Shown: positions 9,908 to 17,867 of the stretch, piece by piece
How the letters are laid out: each line of letters starts with the position of its first letter
How positions within the stretch are numbered: the first letter of the stretch is position 1
NCBI GenBank assembly: GCA_027972325.1
Contig: JAPMOS010000360.1
Location: forward strand, 1 to 24,042
Source: Paratrimastix pyriformis
Taxonomy: Eukaryota > Preaxostyla > Paratrimastigidae
DNA: 24,042 nucleotides
Reading direction: 5' to 3'
Notes under the pieces: model-generated
Database searches by the model: none
What the model was told of the DNA's origin: nothing
What the model saw: only the letters and a program-made list of their open reading frames with translations
Program-made: the position numbers and the translations under genes

Positions 9908-10969
9908 ATGGCAATTGATGGAGAGGTCCCGGGGGAGATGGTTTCGGGCGAGAACATGGGACAGTTTTGGGAAAGGTTCTCGACAGAGGTGGCTGAGATG
10001 TGTGACCGATATGAGGAAGGAAAAGCACGACAGTAAAGGAGGGCGGACGCATATGAGTACGCTGAGGAACCAATGGACGACTCCCACACTATATCTTCGT
10101 TGCTGAGGCAGGCGGGAAGCCTAACGGTGATGGCGTTTTCGCACCCAGGGAATGCGGATCTCAGTTTCCCAGAGTATAGAACGCCGAGTAAGGAAGACTG
10201 GTTCCTGGGAGGTTCGGTGGATGGGTACGGGCTATTTAAGGAGAATCGGGACTTGTTGATTTATGCGAATCCGGAATATAACCCCAGGAGGAGATGGATC
10301 GGTTTTCCGAGCAATTGGAGAGTGGGCGGAGAGTCCGATTGGTAGAGGAGGAAAAGAGCGTTTAGATGCATTGTTATTGTGCCGTACGGGGAAGGGAAAG
10401 CGAACAGAATCCAGCCGGGGAGTGAGCCGAAGCACGGTGTGAGCTTGGCGATCAAGGGGGACATTCAGATGCGTGAGCTTTTCATCATCCAGGAGGGTGG
10501 GTTTGCCTTTTGGGAGCCGAGTTTCTGGCGCACCGGGAGGAAAGTGGTGGGGATGGCGCGGTTTGATGTGGGGATTCTGATGTTCGAGAATGGGCGGGCT
10601 AGGGAGAGATTCCCGATGGATCCAGCCCCGTTGTGGGCTTTGGAGGCGATGTTGAGGAAGGAGGCCGGGAGTTGCATGGTGCAGGTAAACTATGAGGGCC
10701 GCCCGAGAGATGGGGAAGCGCTTTACAACTGGAGGGGGATATCGGAGGCGGTGGTGACGAAGGTGATGAGGAGGTTGAGAGCGAAGTGCGGTGTTAAGAT
10801 GGAATACGCGAATGCATGTAGACTGGCAGCGGAAATGGGAATTGTGGATGAAGACACTCAAAAGGAGGTGGGAAGCGAGCTGGCAGGAATCAGGAAAACG
10901 ATGCTCATAGCGATTCAGCAAAGGAAGAAGTGCGAAAAATTCGAGGCAGGAATGAAAGAAGAGCTGTAG
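9908..10969 (+). pseudogene. LINE ORF3, 353 codons, unknown function
   Basis: A single frame runs from the ATG at 9908 to the TAG at 10967. It is broken only by two in-frame stops (TAA 10034-10036, TAG 10343-10345), with no frameshift over more than 1 kb. The ATG is four bases after the stop of the main LINE ORF, which would suit stop-and-restart translation. Middle: SFPEYRTPSKEDWFLGG, then LLIYANPEYNPRRRW and RCIVIVPYGEGK. The NPEY followed by a hydrophobic strand faintly resembles the NPPY region of DNA adenine methylases, but the upstream SAM-binding glycine loop is not seen, so I do not call it one. The end (EVGSELAGIRKTMLIAIQ and EKFEAGMKEEL) is helical and coiled-coil-like. It is far better preserved than the main ORF. 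Confidence 0.65.
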
Positions 10970-11133
10970 TCCGGAAGTCGGCGGAGACCGCCCCTGGAGG
11001 GACGGTAGCCGACCCATGAACTCCCTGGGGTGCTCTTTCTGCAGGACTTGTCCTGCGGGAAGGCGGCCCGGGGGGGATCATGTCACCCGCGGGCTTCGGC
11101 CCGATTCCGGACTCGGCGCAAGCCGGGAAGTAT
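10970..11133 (+). other. LINE 3' UTR with stacked hairpins
   Basis: On the plus strand three perfect short stems follow one another: GCAGGAC-TT-GTCCTGC near 11031; CGGGC-TTCG-GCCCG near 11089, a UUCG tetraloop; and CGGC-GCAA-GCCG near 11114, a GNRA tetraloop. The special loops exist only in the plus-sense RNA. The last stem is followed by GGAAGTAT and then (CA)n. Stem-loops next to a simple-repeat tail are what many LINE reverse transcriptases recognise at the RNA 3' end. Confidence 0.6.
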
Positions 11134-11154
11134 CACACACACACACACACACAC
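11134..11154. repeat. (CA)n microsatellite, junction of LINE and SINE tails
   Basis: Ten CA units plus a C. It forms the 3' end of the plus-strand LINE and, read as (TG)n, the 3' end of the minus-strand SINE. Confidence 0.95.
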
Positions 11155-11556
11155 GGGGTGGGCGGCCCAGCCGGGGAATCTGGCGTAGCCGGGATCTCGA
11201 TTGGGGAGGCTGGTCCCCCGGGCGCGGGCGCTGGGGCGAGCTGGCCACCTGCGTCAGGTGAGTCGGACCGGGGGGCGGCCCCAACCTCCGGCACACCACG
11301 CCGAAGCCCCGGCGGCGGGTGGTCGTCGGTTTCAATCTGTGAGATAGGGGTGCGGAGCCAGCATCCGAGGAGAGGGAGAGGGACAGGCCAAGGGGAGTTT
11401 CTTGCGCGCCAGAGTCCTGCAGCAGATGGCCCGGGGAGCCGTCAGCGGGGGCTCCTATCCGAGGGGGAAGAAAAATCGGCACCGGTGCCGGGGTTTGAAC
11501 CCGAGTCGTCTGCATCACGAGCACCTTCCATTCCACCTGGACCACTGGGCTTCTCT
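11155..11556 (-). mobile_element. tRNA-derived SINE
   Basis: On the minus strand a pol III box A candidate, TGGTCCAGGTGG (11544-11533), is followed 31 bases later by box B, GGTTCAAACCC (11501-11491). Box B lies in a T-arm that can pair (UCGGG with CCCGG). No intact acceptor stem forms, so it is not a tRNA gene. A GC-rich body of about 330 bases follows and ends in (TG)n at 11154-11134. A tRNA-like head, an unrelated body and a simple-repeat tail is the standard SINE layout. Long open frames crossing it on either strand are accidental. Confidence 0.6.
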
Positions 11557-11580
11557 GGGGGAGGATTGGCGGTGGGCGCC

Positions 11581-11913
11581 TCAGGCGCAGTGAGCGATGG
11601 AGCTGACGCCAGTGTCACAACGGGTTGGAGGTACGAAGCCACGCCCGGTCAGATCGATCCAGGAGGCTACACGCAGCAAAATGACGACCATTGCCGGCGA
11701 TGCATGTAAAATAGCGAGTCGTTCACTAATCTGTGGCAGGTTGGCGGATTTGGTGGGTGAGAATGAGATGCCCAACGATTTCGCAAGCTCCTTGAGTCTC
11801 TGCGATTGAAAGAAAGTCAGAATCTGATTCCAATACTCCATTGAATATGGTTGATTGAAGGGGTCCTCCGTTGAGGGCGAATTGGTTGATGATTGATTTT
11901 CGGTCGACGACAT
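11581..11913 (-). CDS. Short ORF with SAP-like helix pair, unknown
   Basis: The ATG at 11913-11911 starts MSSTENQSSTNSPSTED, a Ser/Thr-rich lead. It is followed by YWNQILTFFQSQRLKELAKS and LGISFSPTKSANLPQISERL. The spacing of Leu, the LKELAKSLGIS turn, the following TK and the final ERL resemble a SAP domain, a short DNA-binding helix pair, with a few extra residues. After about residue 75 the frame becomes less protein-like and runs toward the SINE. It could be the first ORF of a retroelement or a truncated host exon. It lies head-to-head with the integrase fossil, about 150 bases away from that element's coding sequence. Confidence 0.35.
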   Translation of the reverse strand: MSSTENQSSTNSPSTEDPFNQPYSMEYWNQILTFFQSQRLKELAKSLGISFSPTKSANLPQISERLAILHASPAMVVILLRVASWIDLTGRGFVPPTRCDTGVSSIAHCA

Positions 11914-12303
11914 GCTGGAAATTCGAATTTCGAAAGTTGAATGGCGAAGAAGGGAGTCGCAGCAAATGCTGGGTGAATTCACCAAACAACCGAGGCAAAC
12001 GGTGAGCCTCCTCGCACAAAGAGTTTGGCGAGTGTAGTCGACAGAACCAAGACACCCTCCACCGCTTCCTGAGGAGGAGTTATTTTTCGGAGGTGGTGAT
12101 GGTGACGAGGCGGCACATGAGGAGGCCGAAGAGCCAGCCCTTGGAGACCTGGACCCCGCAGAAGCCGCCGAGATTGACGTCGTGGTTGATGTAGCAGCAG
12201 ACGATGGTGATGTGGCTGATTATGGAAGCTACGACCGGACGGCGCGGGGGATCCATCTAATCCTTGCCGGGATCGAACGTCTGTTTTTTGGTTTTTTCGG
12301 GTC

Positions 12304-13170
12304 ATGATCAATGCCCCCCGTTTGTCTCATGTTCCAGTTCGGGAAGGATCACGCAGTTACCGGTCGAACTGTCTAAAACACGCCAATGAAGGGTTGTACC
12401 GCGTCGAGCGGGGAGTTCTGCAGCGGCTCCGCTTCGACCACGAGATCCGCGATCGGCCCATCTGGGTGCCCGTGATCTACCCGCTTGCCCGCCGTGTGCG
12501 CTTGCTGCGGCGCTTGCATGTCCAGCAGGGGCACCTCAACCGAGATGCCCTGATTGCCTACTCGAAGGGCCTCTTCTACATTCATGGCGTGGATCAGCTT
12601 GCGCGGGACATCATCGGGACGTGTGGCCAGTGCCAGAGCGTCCGGCCCACGTACGAGCATCCCAAGTACCACGCCTTGGTGGTCAACCGGCCCCTCGAGG
12701 TGGTCGAGCTCGACTGCGGCGGCTTCGAGATGAGCTGCCAGCCGCCTCGCGCGTTCTGCGTCCTGGTGGACCACTTCACGAGCTACATGTGGGCCGCCGC
12801 GACATGGGAGACGAAGGCCACCGGGCAGGAGGTGACCGACCTTCTCAGTCGTGTGTTCACCAGCGACGAGCCCAATCTGCTCCCCACCCGGATCGTGACC
12901 GACAATGGGACCGAGTTCGTCAACCAGCGCGTGGCCGAGTGGATCGCGTCTGTTCTGTGCGTTTCGGATTTGCTCTTCACAGTCATCAACCCGCTCAGGA
13001 ACAAGAACCTGCTGCCCGGGGTCCACATGGAGCACCACCGGTCGAGGCCGTACTACCCCCAGTCTCATGGTAAGGCCGAGAACGCCGTCAAGAAGATCAA
13101 GAACCGGGTGATGAAGATGCGGATCGTGCCGGCCACCAACCGCGAGCTGCCGTGGCAACCCTTCCTGCAA
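12304..13170 (+). pseudogene. Integrase zinc-binding and catalytic parts (fossil)
   Basis: An HHCC zinc finger is seen (LHVQQGH, then CGQC about 35 residues on). The DDE catalytic core follows, with VVELDCGGF, IVTDNGTEF and SHGKAENAVKKIK as the three acidic positions. This is the retroviral-integrase fold that joins element ends to target DNA. Family choice between Ty3/Gypsy and the related Polinton or Ginger integrases cannot be settled from this part alone. Confidence 0.8.
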
Positions 13171-13855
13171 GCAGTGGCCACCACGGCTGCGTCGGCCAGA
13201 AGGGGACGCAGACCACCGCCCGACGCCCGCTGCGGCGGCTTGGCCTGGCTGGCTCGGGGCTTGGCTTTGGGCTCGGGCTCGGGCACCGGTTTCGACGAAG
13301 GCTGGGCTTCCTCGGTGGCCGACTCCGGTGGGAGTGCGCAGGCCTTGACCTCATACTCGTCATCGGCCTCCGCCGCCTTGGCCTCGGCTTCGGAGGTCGG
13401 CTCGGCTTGGAAAGAAGCGCCTTCAGGGTGGCCCGCTTGGCCGGCTCTGACTTCGGCGGCTCTGGGTGCTCGGAGGCGGCTTCCTCCCGGAGTGCCCGCC
13501 TTTCCTCACGTAGTTCCCGGTCGACGGTCTTCAGCATGCGCTTGCTGGCACGGGGGATGTCGTGGTGGCCCATCTCCTCCCAGAGCCGGGCGTACGGGCA
13601 GTGCTCGGGCATCAGGTAGTCCTGCATTGCCGGTGGCAGTTGTGCCGCGCACCACCCCAGCCAGTAGCCGAGGACCAACTCGAACTCGGAGAGACGCCGG
13701 CCGTCCATGAAGGTGATCTCTTGGGGCATGTTGCCAACGTCCGTCTCGTTGAGGCGCTCGAACGGGCAGCCCAGCTCACCCAGCTCCTCGGAGAAGGCCG
13801 GGAGTCGAACCTTGCCCTTGCGGAATGGGAAGGGCCGCACGTTGAGGCAGTTCAT
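13097..13855 (-). CDS. Antisense ORF inside the integrase fossil, unknown function
   Basis: The ATG at 13855 opens a 252-codon frame; the same frame is open upstream to about 13957 (LYLPPDEAAREILRCHLVRT precedes it). The first 150 residues look like real protein: FPFRKGKVRLPAFSEEL, then CPFERLNETDVGNMPQEITF, a Trp-rich piece (LVLGYWLGWCAAQLPP) and a helical stretch (DRELREERRALREEA). The last third is Arg/Pro-rich and overlaps the plus-strand integrase, so the true end is unclear. I recognise no family. It may be a gene of a second element inserted backwards, or part of the same element inverted. Confidence 0.5.
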   Translation of the reverse strand: MNCLNVRPFPFRKGKVRLPAFSEELGELGCPFERLNETDVGNMPQEITFMDGRRLSEFELVLGYWLGWCAAQLPPAMQDYLMPEHCPYARLWEEMGHHDIPRASKRMLKTVDRELREERRALREEAASEHPEPPKSEPAKRATLKALLSKPSRPPKPRPRRRRPMTSMRSRPAHSHRSRPPRKPSLRRNRCPSPSPKPSPEPARPSRRSGRRAVVCVPFWPTQPWWPLLAGRVATAARGWWPARSASSSPGS

Positions 13856-13986
13856 GAAGGCAAAGGTCTCGGTCCGGACGAGATGGCACCGCAGGATCTC
13901 CCGGGCGGCCTCGTCGGGGGGCAGGTAGAGGACGGGGGGGTACGCTGCCGCTCACACGTCCTGCCCGCCAGGCCAGGGATGCGGAG

Positions 13987-14654
13987 ATGAATCGGTGGCT
14001 TGCTCGCGCCATGTTGGAGGGGTCGTTCAGTGGTTCTGAGGCCACCTCTACTGCAGCGGCCGATCTCAAGAAGCCCATTCGGCAGGCCGAGCAGACCTTC
14101 ATGCTGCTCGAGGCCCACGATGCAGCTGAGGTGGCCGGAGACCGCCCGCCGTGCACCTGTACAACACGGCCACGGTTTCTTCGGTCTTCCAGCAACGCCC
14201 GGTTGTGATGATGGCGCTCTACCTCCCCGAGTACGAACAACTGGGCGACATGGCCCAGCTGCCGGACAAGTTCGCCAACCTGACGGCCGCGGAGGTGCGC
14301 CAAATCAAGGAGGCCGTGGCGTTCTACCGGCACCGCGAGTACGGCTACATTGAGCGGCGCCGCAACAAGGACCAAGAGACCATCGAGGAGGGGACTCGCG
14401 TCATGGTCGCCCCGCCTGCCAAATGGCGCCGGCCCGGCATTGGCAAGTTCTGCTGGGCCGGGAGGGTGGCGGAACGCATGCGCAACGGCACCTACGTCAT
14501 CAAGTTTGACGATCGGGTAAAGCCGGGCATTCCCAAGGTCTACGGGCGCAACAAGCTGCGGCCTTACGATGCCACCTTCGATGCCCCGCTCCCTGCTGCG
14601 GGAGGCGCTCTGGTCCCCGTCGTTGATCGCCGGCGTCACGCGCCCCCAGAATAA
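13987..14654 (+). pseudogene. Integrase C-terminal part (fossil)
   Basis: Protein-like sequence includes LPEYEQLGDMAQLPDKFAN, a helical piece (EVRQIKEAVAFYRHREY), then VMVAPPAKWRRPGIGKF and FDDRVKPGIPKVYGRNKLRP. The last part is a small beta-rich tail like the SH3-type or chromo-like C-terminal domain of integrases (a basic patch, then GTYVIKFDD, then LRPY). It lies on the same strand as the catalytic part and is separated from it by the antisense segment. Confidence 0.55.
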
Positions 14655-14655
14655 A
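14650..14655 (+). promoter_or_regulatory. AATAAA overlapping the terminal stop codon
   Basis: A canonical polyadenylation hexamer is formed by the last sense codon GAA and the TAA stop of the integrase C-terminal reading. The following 50 bases are C-rich. It may be the end signal of that element's transcript, but a chance match is possible. Confidence 0.35.
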
Positions 14656-14817
14656 ACACCCCCAACCCCACCATCCCCACCACCGCCCCCCGTCCCGCAG
14701 TTTTCCGGTCCGGTTTTCTTCAAAAACAAAAATGATCTTATACGAATGCTCGAGGAGGGGGGTGGGGGGTGAAATCGTTGGAGGGGGCCGGATGCCATCA
14801 ACGGCACAATCGGGCTC

Positions 14818-14836
14818 GGGGGGGGGGGGGGGGGGG
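14818..14836 (+). repeat. Homopolymer of 19 G
   Basis: An uninterrupted G run within a G-rich stretch (14755-14845) that also has GGGGGGTGGGGGG near 14756. Runs of this length are prone to length error in sequencing. Confidence 0.9.
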
Positions 14837-14889
14837 AGGGGGCTGCGTGCATTACCAGTTTTCTCCCAGAGGATCCCCAAAACCGGCTC

Positions 14890-15144
14890 TCGCTCACCCC
14901 CCCCGTTCATGAACGCCCTGTGCACTCTGGGTTCTTGTCGACGCCCCGTCCATATAAAACCGGAAACAGTCTCCTCGAGCCGGTCTACGCGGGGGGCCCC
15001 CAGCCCCCCATGCGCGGCAGGAGTGAAGAGCAGGAGCTCCGGCATGCCCGGCAGGCACCAGCGTTTCCGGGTGGGCGCCATCTCTCGGGGGTTCAAGAGC
15101 CAGTTGCTGCACGAGTCCCGGATGCTCCGGTGTGTGTGTGTCAT
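14890..15144 (-). pseudogene. Possible LINE reverse transcriptase thumb scrap
   Basis: On the minus strand a frame reads FTPAAHGGLGAP, then RLEETVSGFIWTGRRQEPRV and HRAFM. The pattern F-[LI]-W-x-G-R followed by R-V-x-R resembles the region just after the RT palm in many LINEs (FLWxGRxxRVxRxxL, with a GGLG motif nearby). It is short, and GC bias favours open frames here, so the call is weak. A (CA)n run read on the same strand lies at 15141-15130. Confidence 0.25.
15130..15141. repeat. (GT)6 microsatellite
   Basis: Six GT units followed by CATAC. Read on the minus strand, ATG precedes (AC)n, much as TAT precedes (CA)n at the LINE end at 11134. Confidence 0.9.
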
Positions 15145-15215
15145 ACAATTTCGACTGCCAGACTGCGCGCAAAATACAGAAAACTGAAACAGAGGAAAAT
15201 CCGTTAATCCGGTCG

Positions 15216-15474
15216 AAACAGAGAGTTATACGAATATGGAGGAGTAGAGAGTATCTCTTCTATGATGTAAGCGTTGCGATTATCATCCCCCTCGCGCAAT
15301 GAAAGAAAAGAAAAAGAACGGAGTACCGGCACAGATAGAGATGCCAACCCCGGTTCGCGAAGATGAAATATCCCCGCATTCCTTTCTTCCAAGTTCGGGG
15401 CAGCTCGCTGGGAGGATGGGTGGGACCGAGTAGAGATACTCTCTACTCCTCCATATTCGTATAACTCTCTGTTT
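15216..15474. repeat. Perfect 43-bp inverted repeat with 173-bp spacer
   Basis: The arms are 15216-15258 and 15432-15474 and are exact reverse complements (ends AAACAGAGAG... and ...CTCTCTGTTT). The inner end of each arm is itself near-palindromic (GGAGTAGAGAGTATCTCT). A third partial copy is at about 15533-15555, next to a small hairpin GGAACAC-TCCC-GTGTTCC (near 15513-15530). The spacer has no convincing gene. This looks like a foldback or MITE-type insertion, or terminal repeats of the neighbouring element. Confidence 0.85.
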
Positions 15475-15781
15475 TGGGTCGATACTTCCCAAAACTACAG
15501 TTATACTCTAGGGAACACTCCCGTGTTCCTCGGAGTAGAGAGTATCTCTACTCTTTGATGGAGAAAAGATCCCAAGCCATGAGATCAAGCCCAACCCAAC
15601 CGCGCAGGGAGCCGCGCCTAGCGGAGGTCAAGTCCCTGACAGGACTGAGAGTCACACGAAGCGATGCTCAGCACCGCACTCGTATTCCTCAACCAAGTGG
15701 ACACACGAAAGAACTCAACAAACCGGTGAAAGCTTAAAGTTAGCTATCATCCCCGGGCACCCCAGCACGGGGCGAAGAATC

Positions 15782-16134
15782 TCAGGCGTAAATGGCCGCG
15801 CCAAGCTCGGCCACCTTGCTGCTTCTCAAGTAGAATCGTGAGAAGGTATCGGAGCGACTGCTCCAACGGAACTGAAGAAGGACCAGGGGCTCTGGTATCC
15901 CCGCCTCCAGTGCCCTCGACGAGCCCATGCCCCTCAGGCAGTGGGGTTTAAACTTCTTGGGATCAATCCCCGCGGCGATCATCAACCGCTTCACGCACGT
16001 CCCCAACCACTTGGCCGTACAAGGGGAACCATCCCGGAAGCTGACAAACAGCGGTTCCGGGGAGGCCGCCAAGGGGCGACGATCCAGAAGCTCGTCCACT
16101 GCCGCCACCGCGCACCTGAACGGGTGGGTGGGGC
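15782..16134 (-). pseudogene. Tyrosine recombinase C-terminal part of a DIRS-type element (fossil)
   Basis: On the minus strand: PLFVSFRDGSPCTAKWLGTC, then FKPHCLRGMGSSRALEAG, FRWSSRSDTFSRFYLR and a TGA at the end. The H-x-x-R box, a Trp-Ser-Ser pair and the final Tyr with the F-Y-L-R context match the recombinases of DIRS and Ngaro retroelements, which integrate circular DNA without a DDE integrase. Only the C-terminal part is visible. Its upstream side abuts the terminal-type repeat at 16135. Confidence 0.7.
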
Positions 16135-16272
16135 ATGGTGGGATAGCCGAGTAATCTCTTCCCCAAACAAACCCAAACCAAGAAAGAGTGAACACTTGCA
16201 CAGCAAGCACGCAAAACGGCACTGACATCCAAAAATTTTATCAAAAGAATTTGACATGTCATGTCAGTGCCG
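16135..16272. repeat. Left inverted terminal-type repeat of DIRS-type fossil
   Basis: The outer 50 bases (16135-16184) recur at 19571-19620 with one or two differences, and inverted at 19487-19533. The inner part holds a perfect 12-base palindromic pair (CGGCACTGACAT at 16217-16228, ATGTCAGTGCCG at 16261-16272) around an A/T-rich loop. The reverse complement of 17868-18000 matches this block in order: CGAGTAATC, CTTCCC-AAAC, ACGCAAAA, CGGCACTGAC, then an AATTCTTT-type stretch read in the other sense. The two blocks are therefore inverted copies flanking about 1.6 kb. Confidence 0.65.
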
Positions 16273-17072
16273 GCAGTCGACTCGTCCTTTAAGCATAAGC
16301 CCATTCGGACGACGACACGCCAGCCACCGACGCAGAGTAAGGTGGGAAGGGAGTCAGTACCGCGCAACGCAGTAAACAATCCAGCTGGGAGTCACAGCTC
16401 CCGAAGGTTTCAAAGAAAACGAAGAAGAGAGATTCATGATCAACCATGCGAACCCCAAACATCTCCTCAAGCGGGTCGCGACCCGCCCCGGGGGGTGCAC
16501 GTCTAGTCAGGGAAAGAGGAGGCTGGAGAAAACCCCGACGCACCGCTGTAACCGGTCAGCAAAAACAGGTGGGAGAGAAGCCACAAATAAAAGGAGGGGC
16601 GAAACCTTCAAAGGCCCCGAAGGTACCGAGTCTTCCCGTACTCGGCACCCTCCATAGGGAATCCTTCCCTCAACGGGTCGGACCCCCCGCAAATAAAACA
16701 ACGAAGAAGATCGGACAAAACAGCGAGAGGACTCGTTGTCCGGCATGGCGCGGGCCAAAGGCACGCGTCGAGAAAAACGCAGAGCACGACGGAGCCGCGA
16801 CAGGCACCTTGCCTCGCAGATCCCAGGAGGGTTCTCGCCCCCGTGCTCGCGGCTTCTTCGTCACCAGTCGCCGACCGGCGCCGGTGAAGCGGTGGAGGCA
16901 ACCTTGCCGTGCAGGCGTCGAGTTCTGTATAGAGAACCCAAGCCCCCACCAAAAAACGCAAACCCCGAAGGGAGAGAGAGCACGAAAGGTGACGTATCGA
17001 TCGCCACTTCAGGGTGCTCAACAAATATCCCTCCCGTGAGAGGGAGGTGTGTGGTGGGGTGAGCGGGGTGGT
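16273..17072. other. Interior of the DIRS-type fossil without a recognised domain
   Basis: A plus-strand frame (16446-17039) is open for 197 codons and is rich in Arg, Lys, Pro and Gly. The minus strand also has open frames. Neither shows a motif. The stretch lies downstream of the gag-like ORF on the minus strand, where RT and RNase H would be expected in a complete DIRS-type element, but none is visible. Confidence 0.3.
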
Positions 17073-17798
17073 TCACGGGCACAAGGTGTGTGTGTGTGTG
17101 AGGGCATCCAGAGCCAGGATGCCAAGGTTTCGAGCGGCCTCGAATGAGAGCTCAGACGGCGATGATGCCGTCGAAAGGTTGGCGAGTGCCACCAGAGTCT
17201 GTAGAGGGCGCATAGCGGAGAACACCCCTGCTGTAGCCCGAGCCAGCGCACTGTCCCGTTGAGTCGCCGCCTTCCGCAGGTCTGGATCAATGAGGCGTAA
17301 GGCACTCACTGGTGGTGCAACTGCAGGATCGGCCTTGCCTTGGTCTCGAAAGTTGGGAAACGCGCGGCCGACGTGAACAACGCGAGCGAATTCCTCTTGT
17401 GTCGGTGCTTCGTGTTGAAGACGATTGAATTGCAGCCCCAGCATCTGCAAAGTCTGTGCTTCTCTTTCTGGTAAGGTTGGAGGAGTCACCACCTTTTTTG
17501 TAGGGGCCTCCTTCGCAAAGATGTCCGGTAACTTGGCCGTTGGTTTGAAATAGATCTGTTGGAGAGTATCGAAGTAGTATTGTCCGACTTCCTCTTGATC
17601 TTGATCGCTTTCACCTTCTTTTTCTTCAGGATTTGTTGCACCCAACAGAGAGCTGTCACCCTCCGCTCCAGTGTCGCCTTCAGGGTCAGGAGGTTGGGTT
17701 TGGGGGCCAGGGTTGGCCGGATGTTCAGGGTCAAGGGCGGGCCCCTGTTGCTGCTGGGTCTGTTGTTGTGGTGTTGCTTGTTGATCTGCTTGATCCAT
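17073..17798 (-). pseudogene. Gag-like ORF of DIRS-type fossil
   Basis: Minus-strand frame with Met at 17798 (MDQADQQATPQQQ). Parts: a Gln/Pro-rich lead, an acidic stretch (EEKEGESDQDQEE), then helical sequence (LPEREAQTLQMLGLQFNRLQ) and LIDPDLRKAATQRDSALARA, followed by MRPLQTLVALANLS. The last part resembles DIRS-family Gag, where a short acidic-Asp motif is followed by a long helix. The frame is open upstream to 17855. It ends inside a hairpin plus (CA)n read on the minus strand, so the C-terminal end is probably not original. It lies just inside the right terminal-type repeat, as expected for the first ORF. Confidence 0.5.
17086..17100. repeat. (GT)7 microsatellite
   Basis: Seven GT units plus G. 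On the minus strand it follows a perfect stem GGCATCC-TGGCTCT-GGATGCC (near 17102-17124). Confidence 0.9.
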
Positions 17799-17867
17799 TC
17801 TTTGCCCAATAGGGATGCGTCTTGAAGCGTGCGAAACGCAAAGGGCAGGGTACACTATCCGTGTCAG

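Larger units (their letters stand above)
4250..11154 (+). mobile_element. LINE (non-LTR retrotransposon), APE-type with RNase H, decayed
   Basis: A plus-strand element of about 6.9 kb. Order of parts: ubiquitin-specific-protease-like domain (4460-5130), apurinic-type endonuclease (about 5490-6260), reverse transcriptase (6640-8190), charged linker (8200-8930), RNase H (8930-9400), C-terminal domain with a partial knuckle (9380-9903), a separate ORF3 (9908-10969), then a hairpin-rich 3' UTR ending in (CA)n at 11154. Endonuclease plus RT plus RNase H is the layout of the I/Tad-type superfamilies. The main ORF changes frame many times, so the copy is dead, though individual domains remain readable. 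The 5' end is uncertain; coding-like sequence (DIDLAEFLKKLVGLVEF) begins near 4290. A fragment of a second copy lies inverted at 178-345. The family is not one I recognise. Confidence 0.85.
12060..14654 (+). mobile_element. Fossil of a retroviral-type integrase element (Ty3/Gypsy-like; Polinton or Ginger possible)
   Basis: Only integrase-related parts are visible: an acidic lead (about 12060-12250), the zinc-binding and catalytic part (about 12304-13170), and a C-terminal part (about 13987-14654). No reverse transcriptase, protease or capsid gene lies next to it, and no long terminal repeats were found in the window. The element is broken and incomplete. An antisense coding segment (about 13180-13957) lies between the two integrase parts and looks like an insertion or an internal inversion. 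GC and codon use are higher than in the LINE, suggesting a different origin or a younger age; its readable state suggests it is not very old. Confidence 0.6.

Noticed and set aside
10240-10410. ORF3 as a DNA adenine methylase (NPEY like NPPY)
   Set aside because: No SAM-binding glycine motif is visible, and the tetrapeptide is not exact.
9908-10969. In-frame TAA and TAG in ORF3 as signs of a reassigned genetic code
   Set aside because: The main LINE ORF is full of frameshifts, so ordinary decay explains two stops, and other frames here clearly end at TAA, TAG and TGA.
11080-11709. 209-codon plus-strand frame as a gene
   Set aside because: It runs across the microsatellite and the SINE, is Gly/Ser/Pro-rich and has no domain.
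13150-13215. Minus-strand Trp-rich piece (VPFWPTQPWWPLL) resembling a motif seen downstream of RT in some DIRS-type elements
   Set aside because: It overlaps the plus-strand integrase reading and has no supporting motif upstream; left as a likely coincidence.
16446-17039. 197-codon basic plus-strand frame as a gene
   Set aside because: It is antisense to the gag and recombinase parts, has no motif, and its composition follows GC-rich minus-strand sequence.
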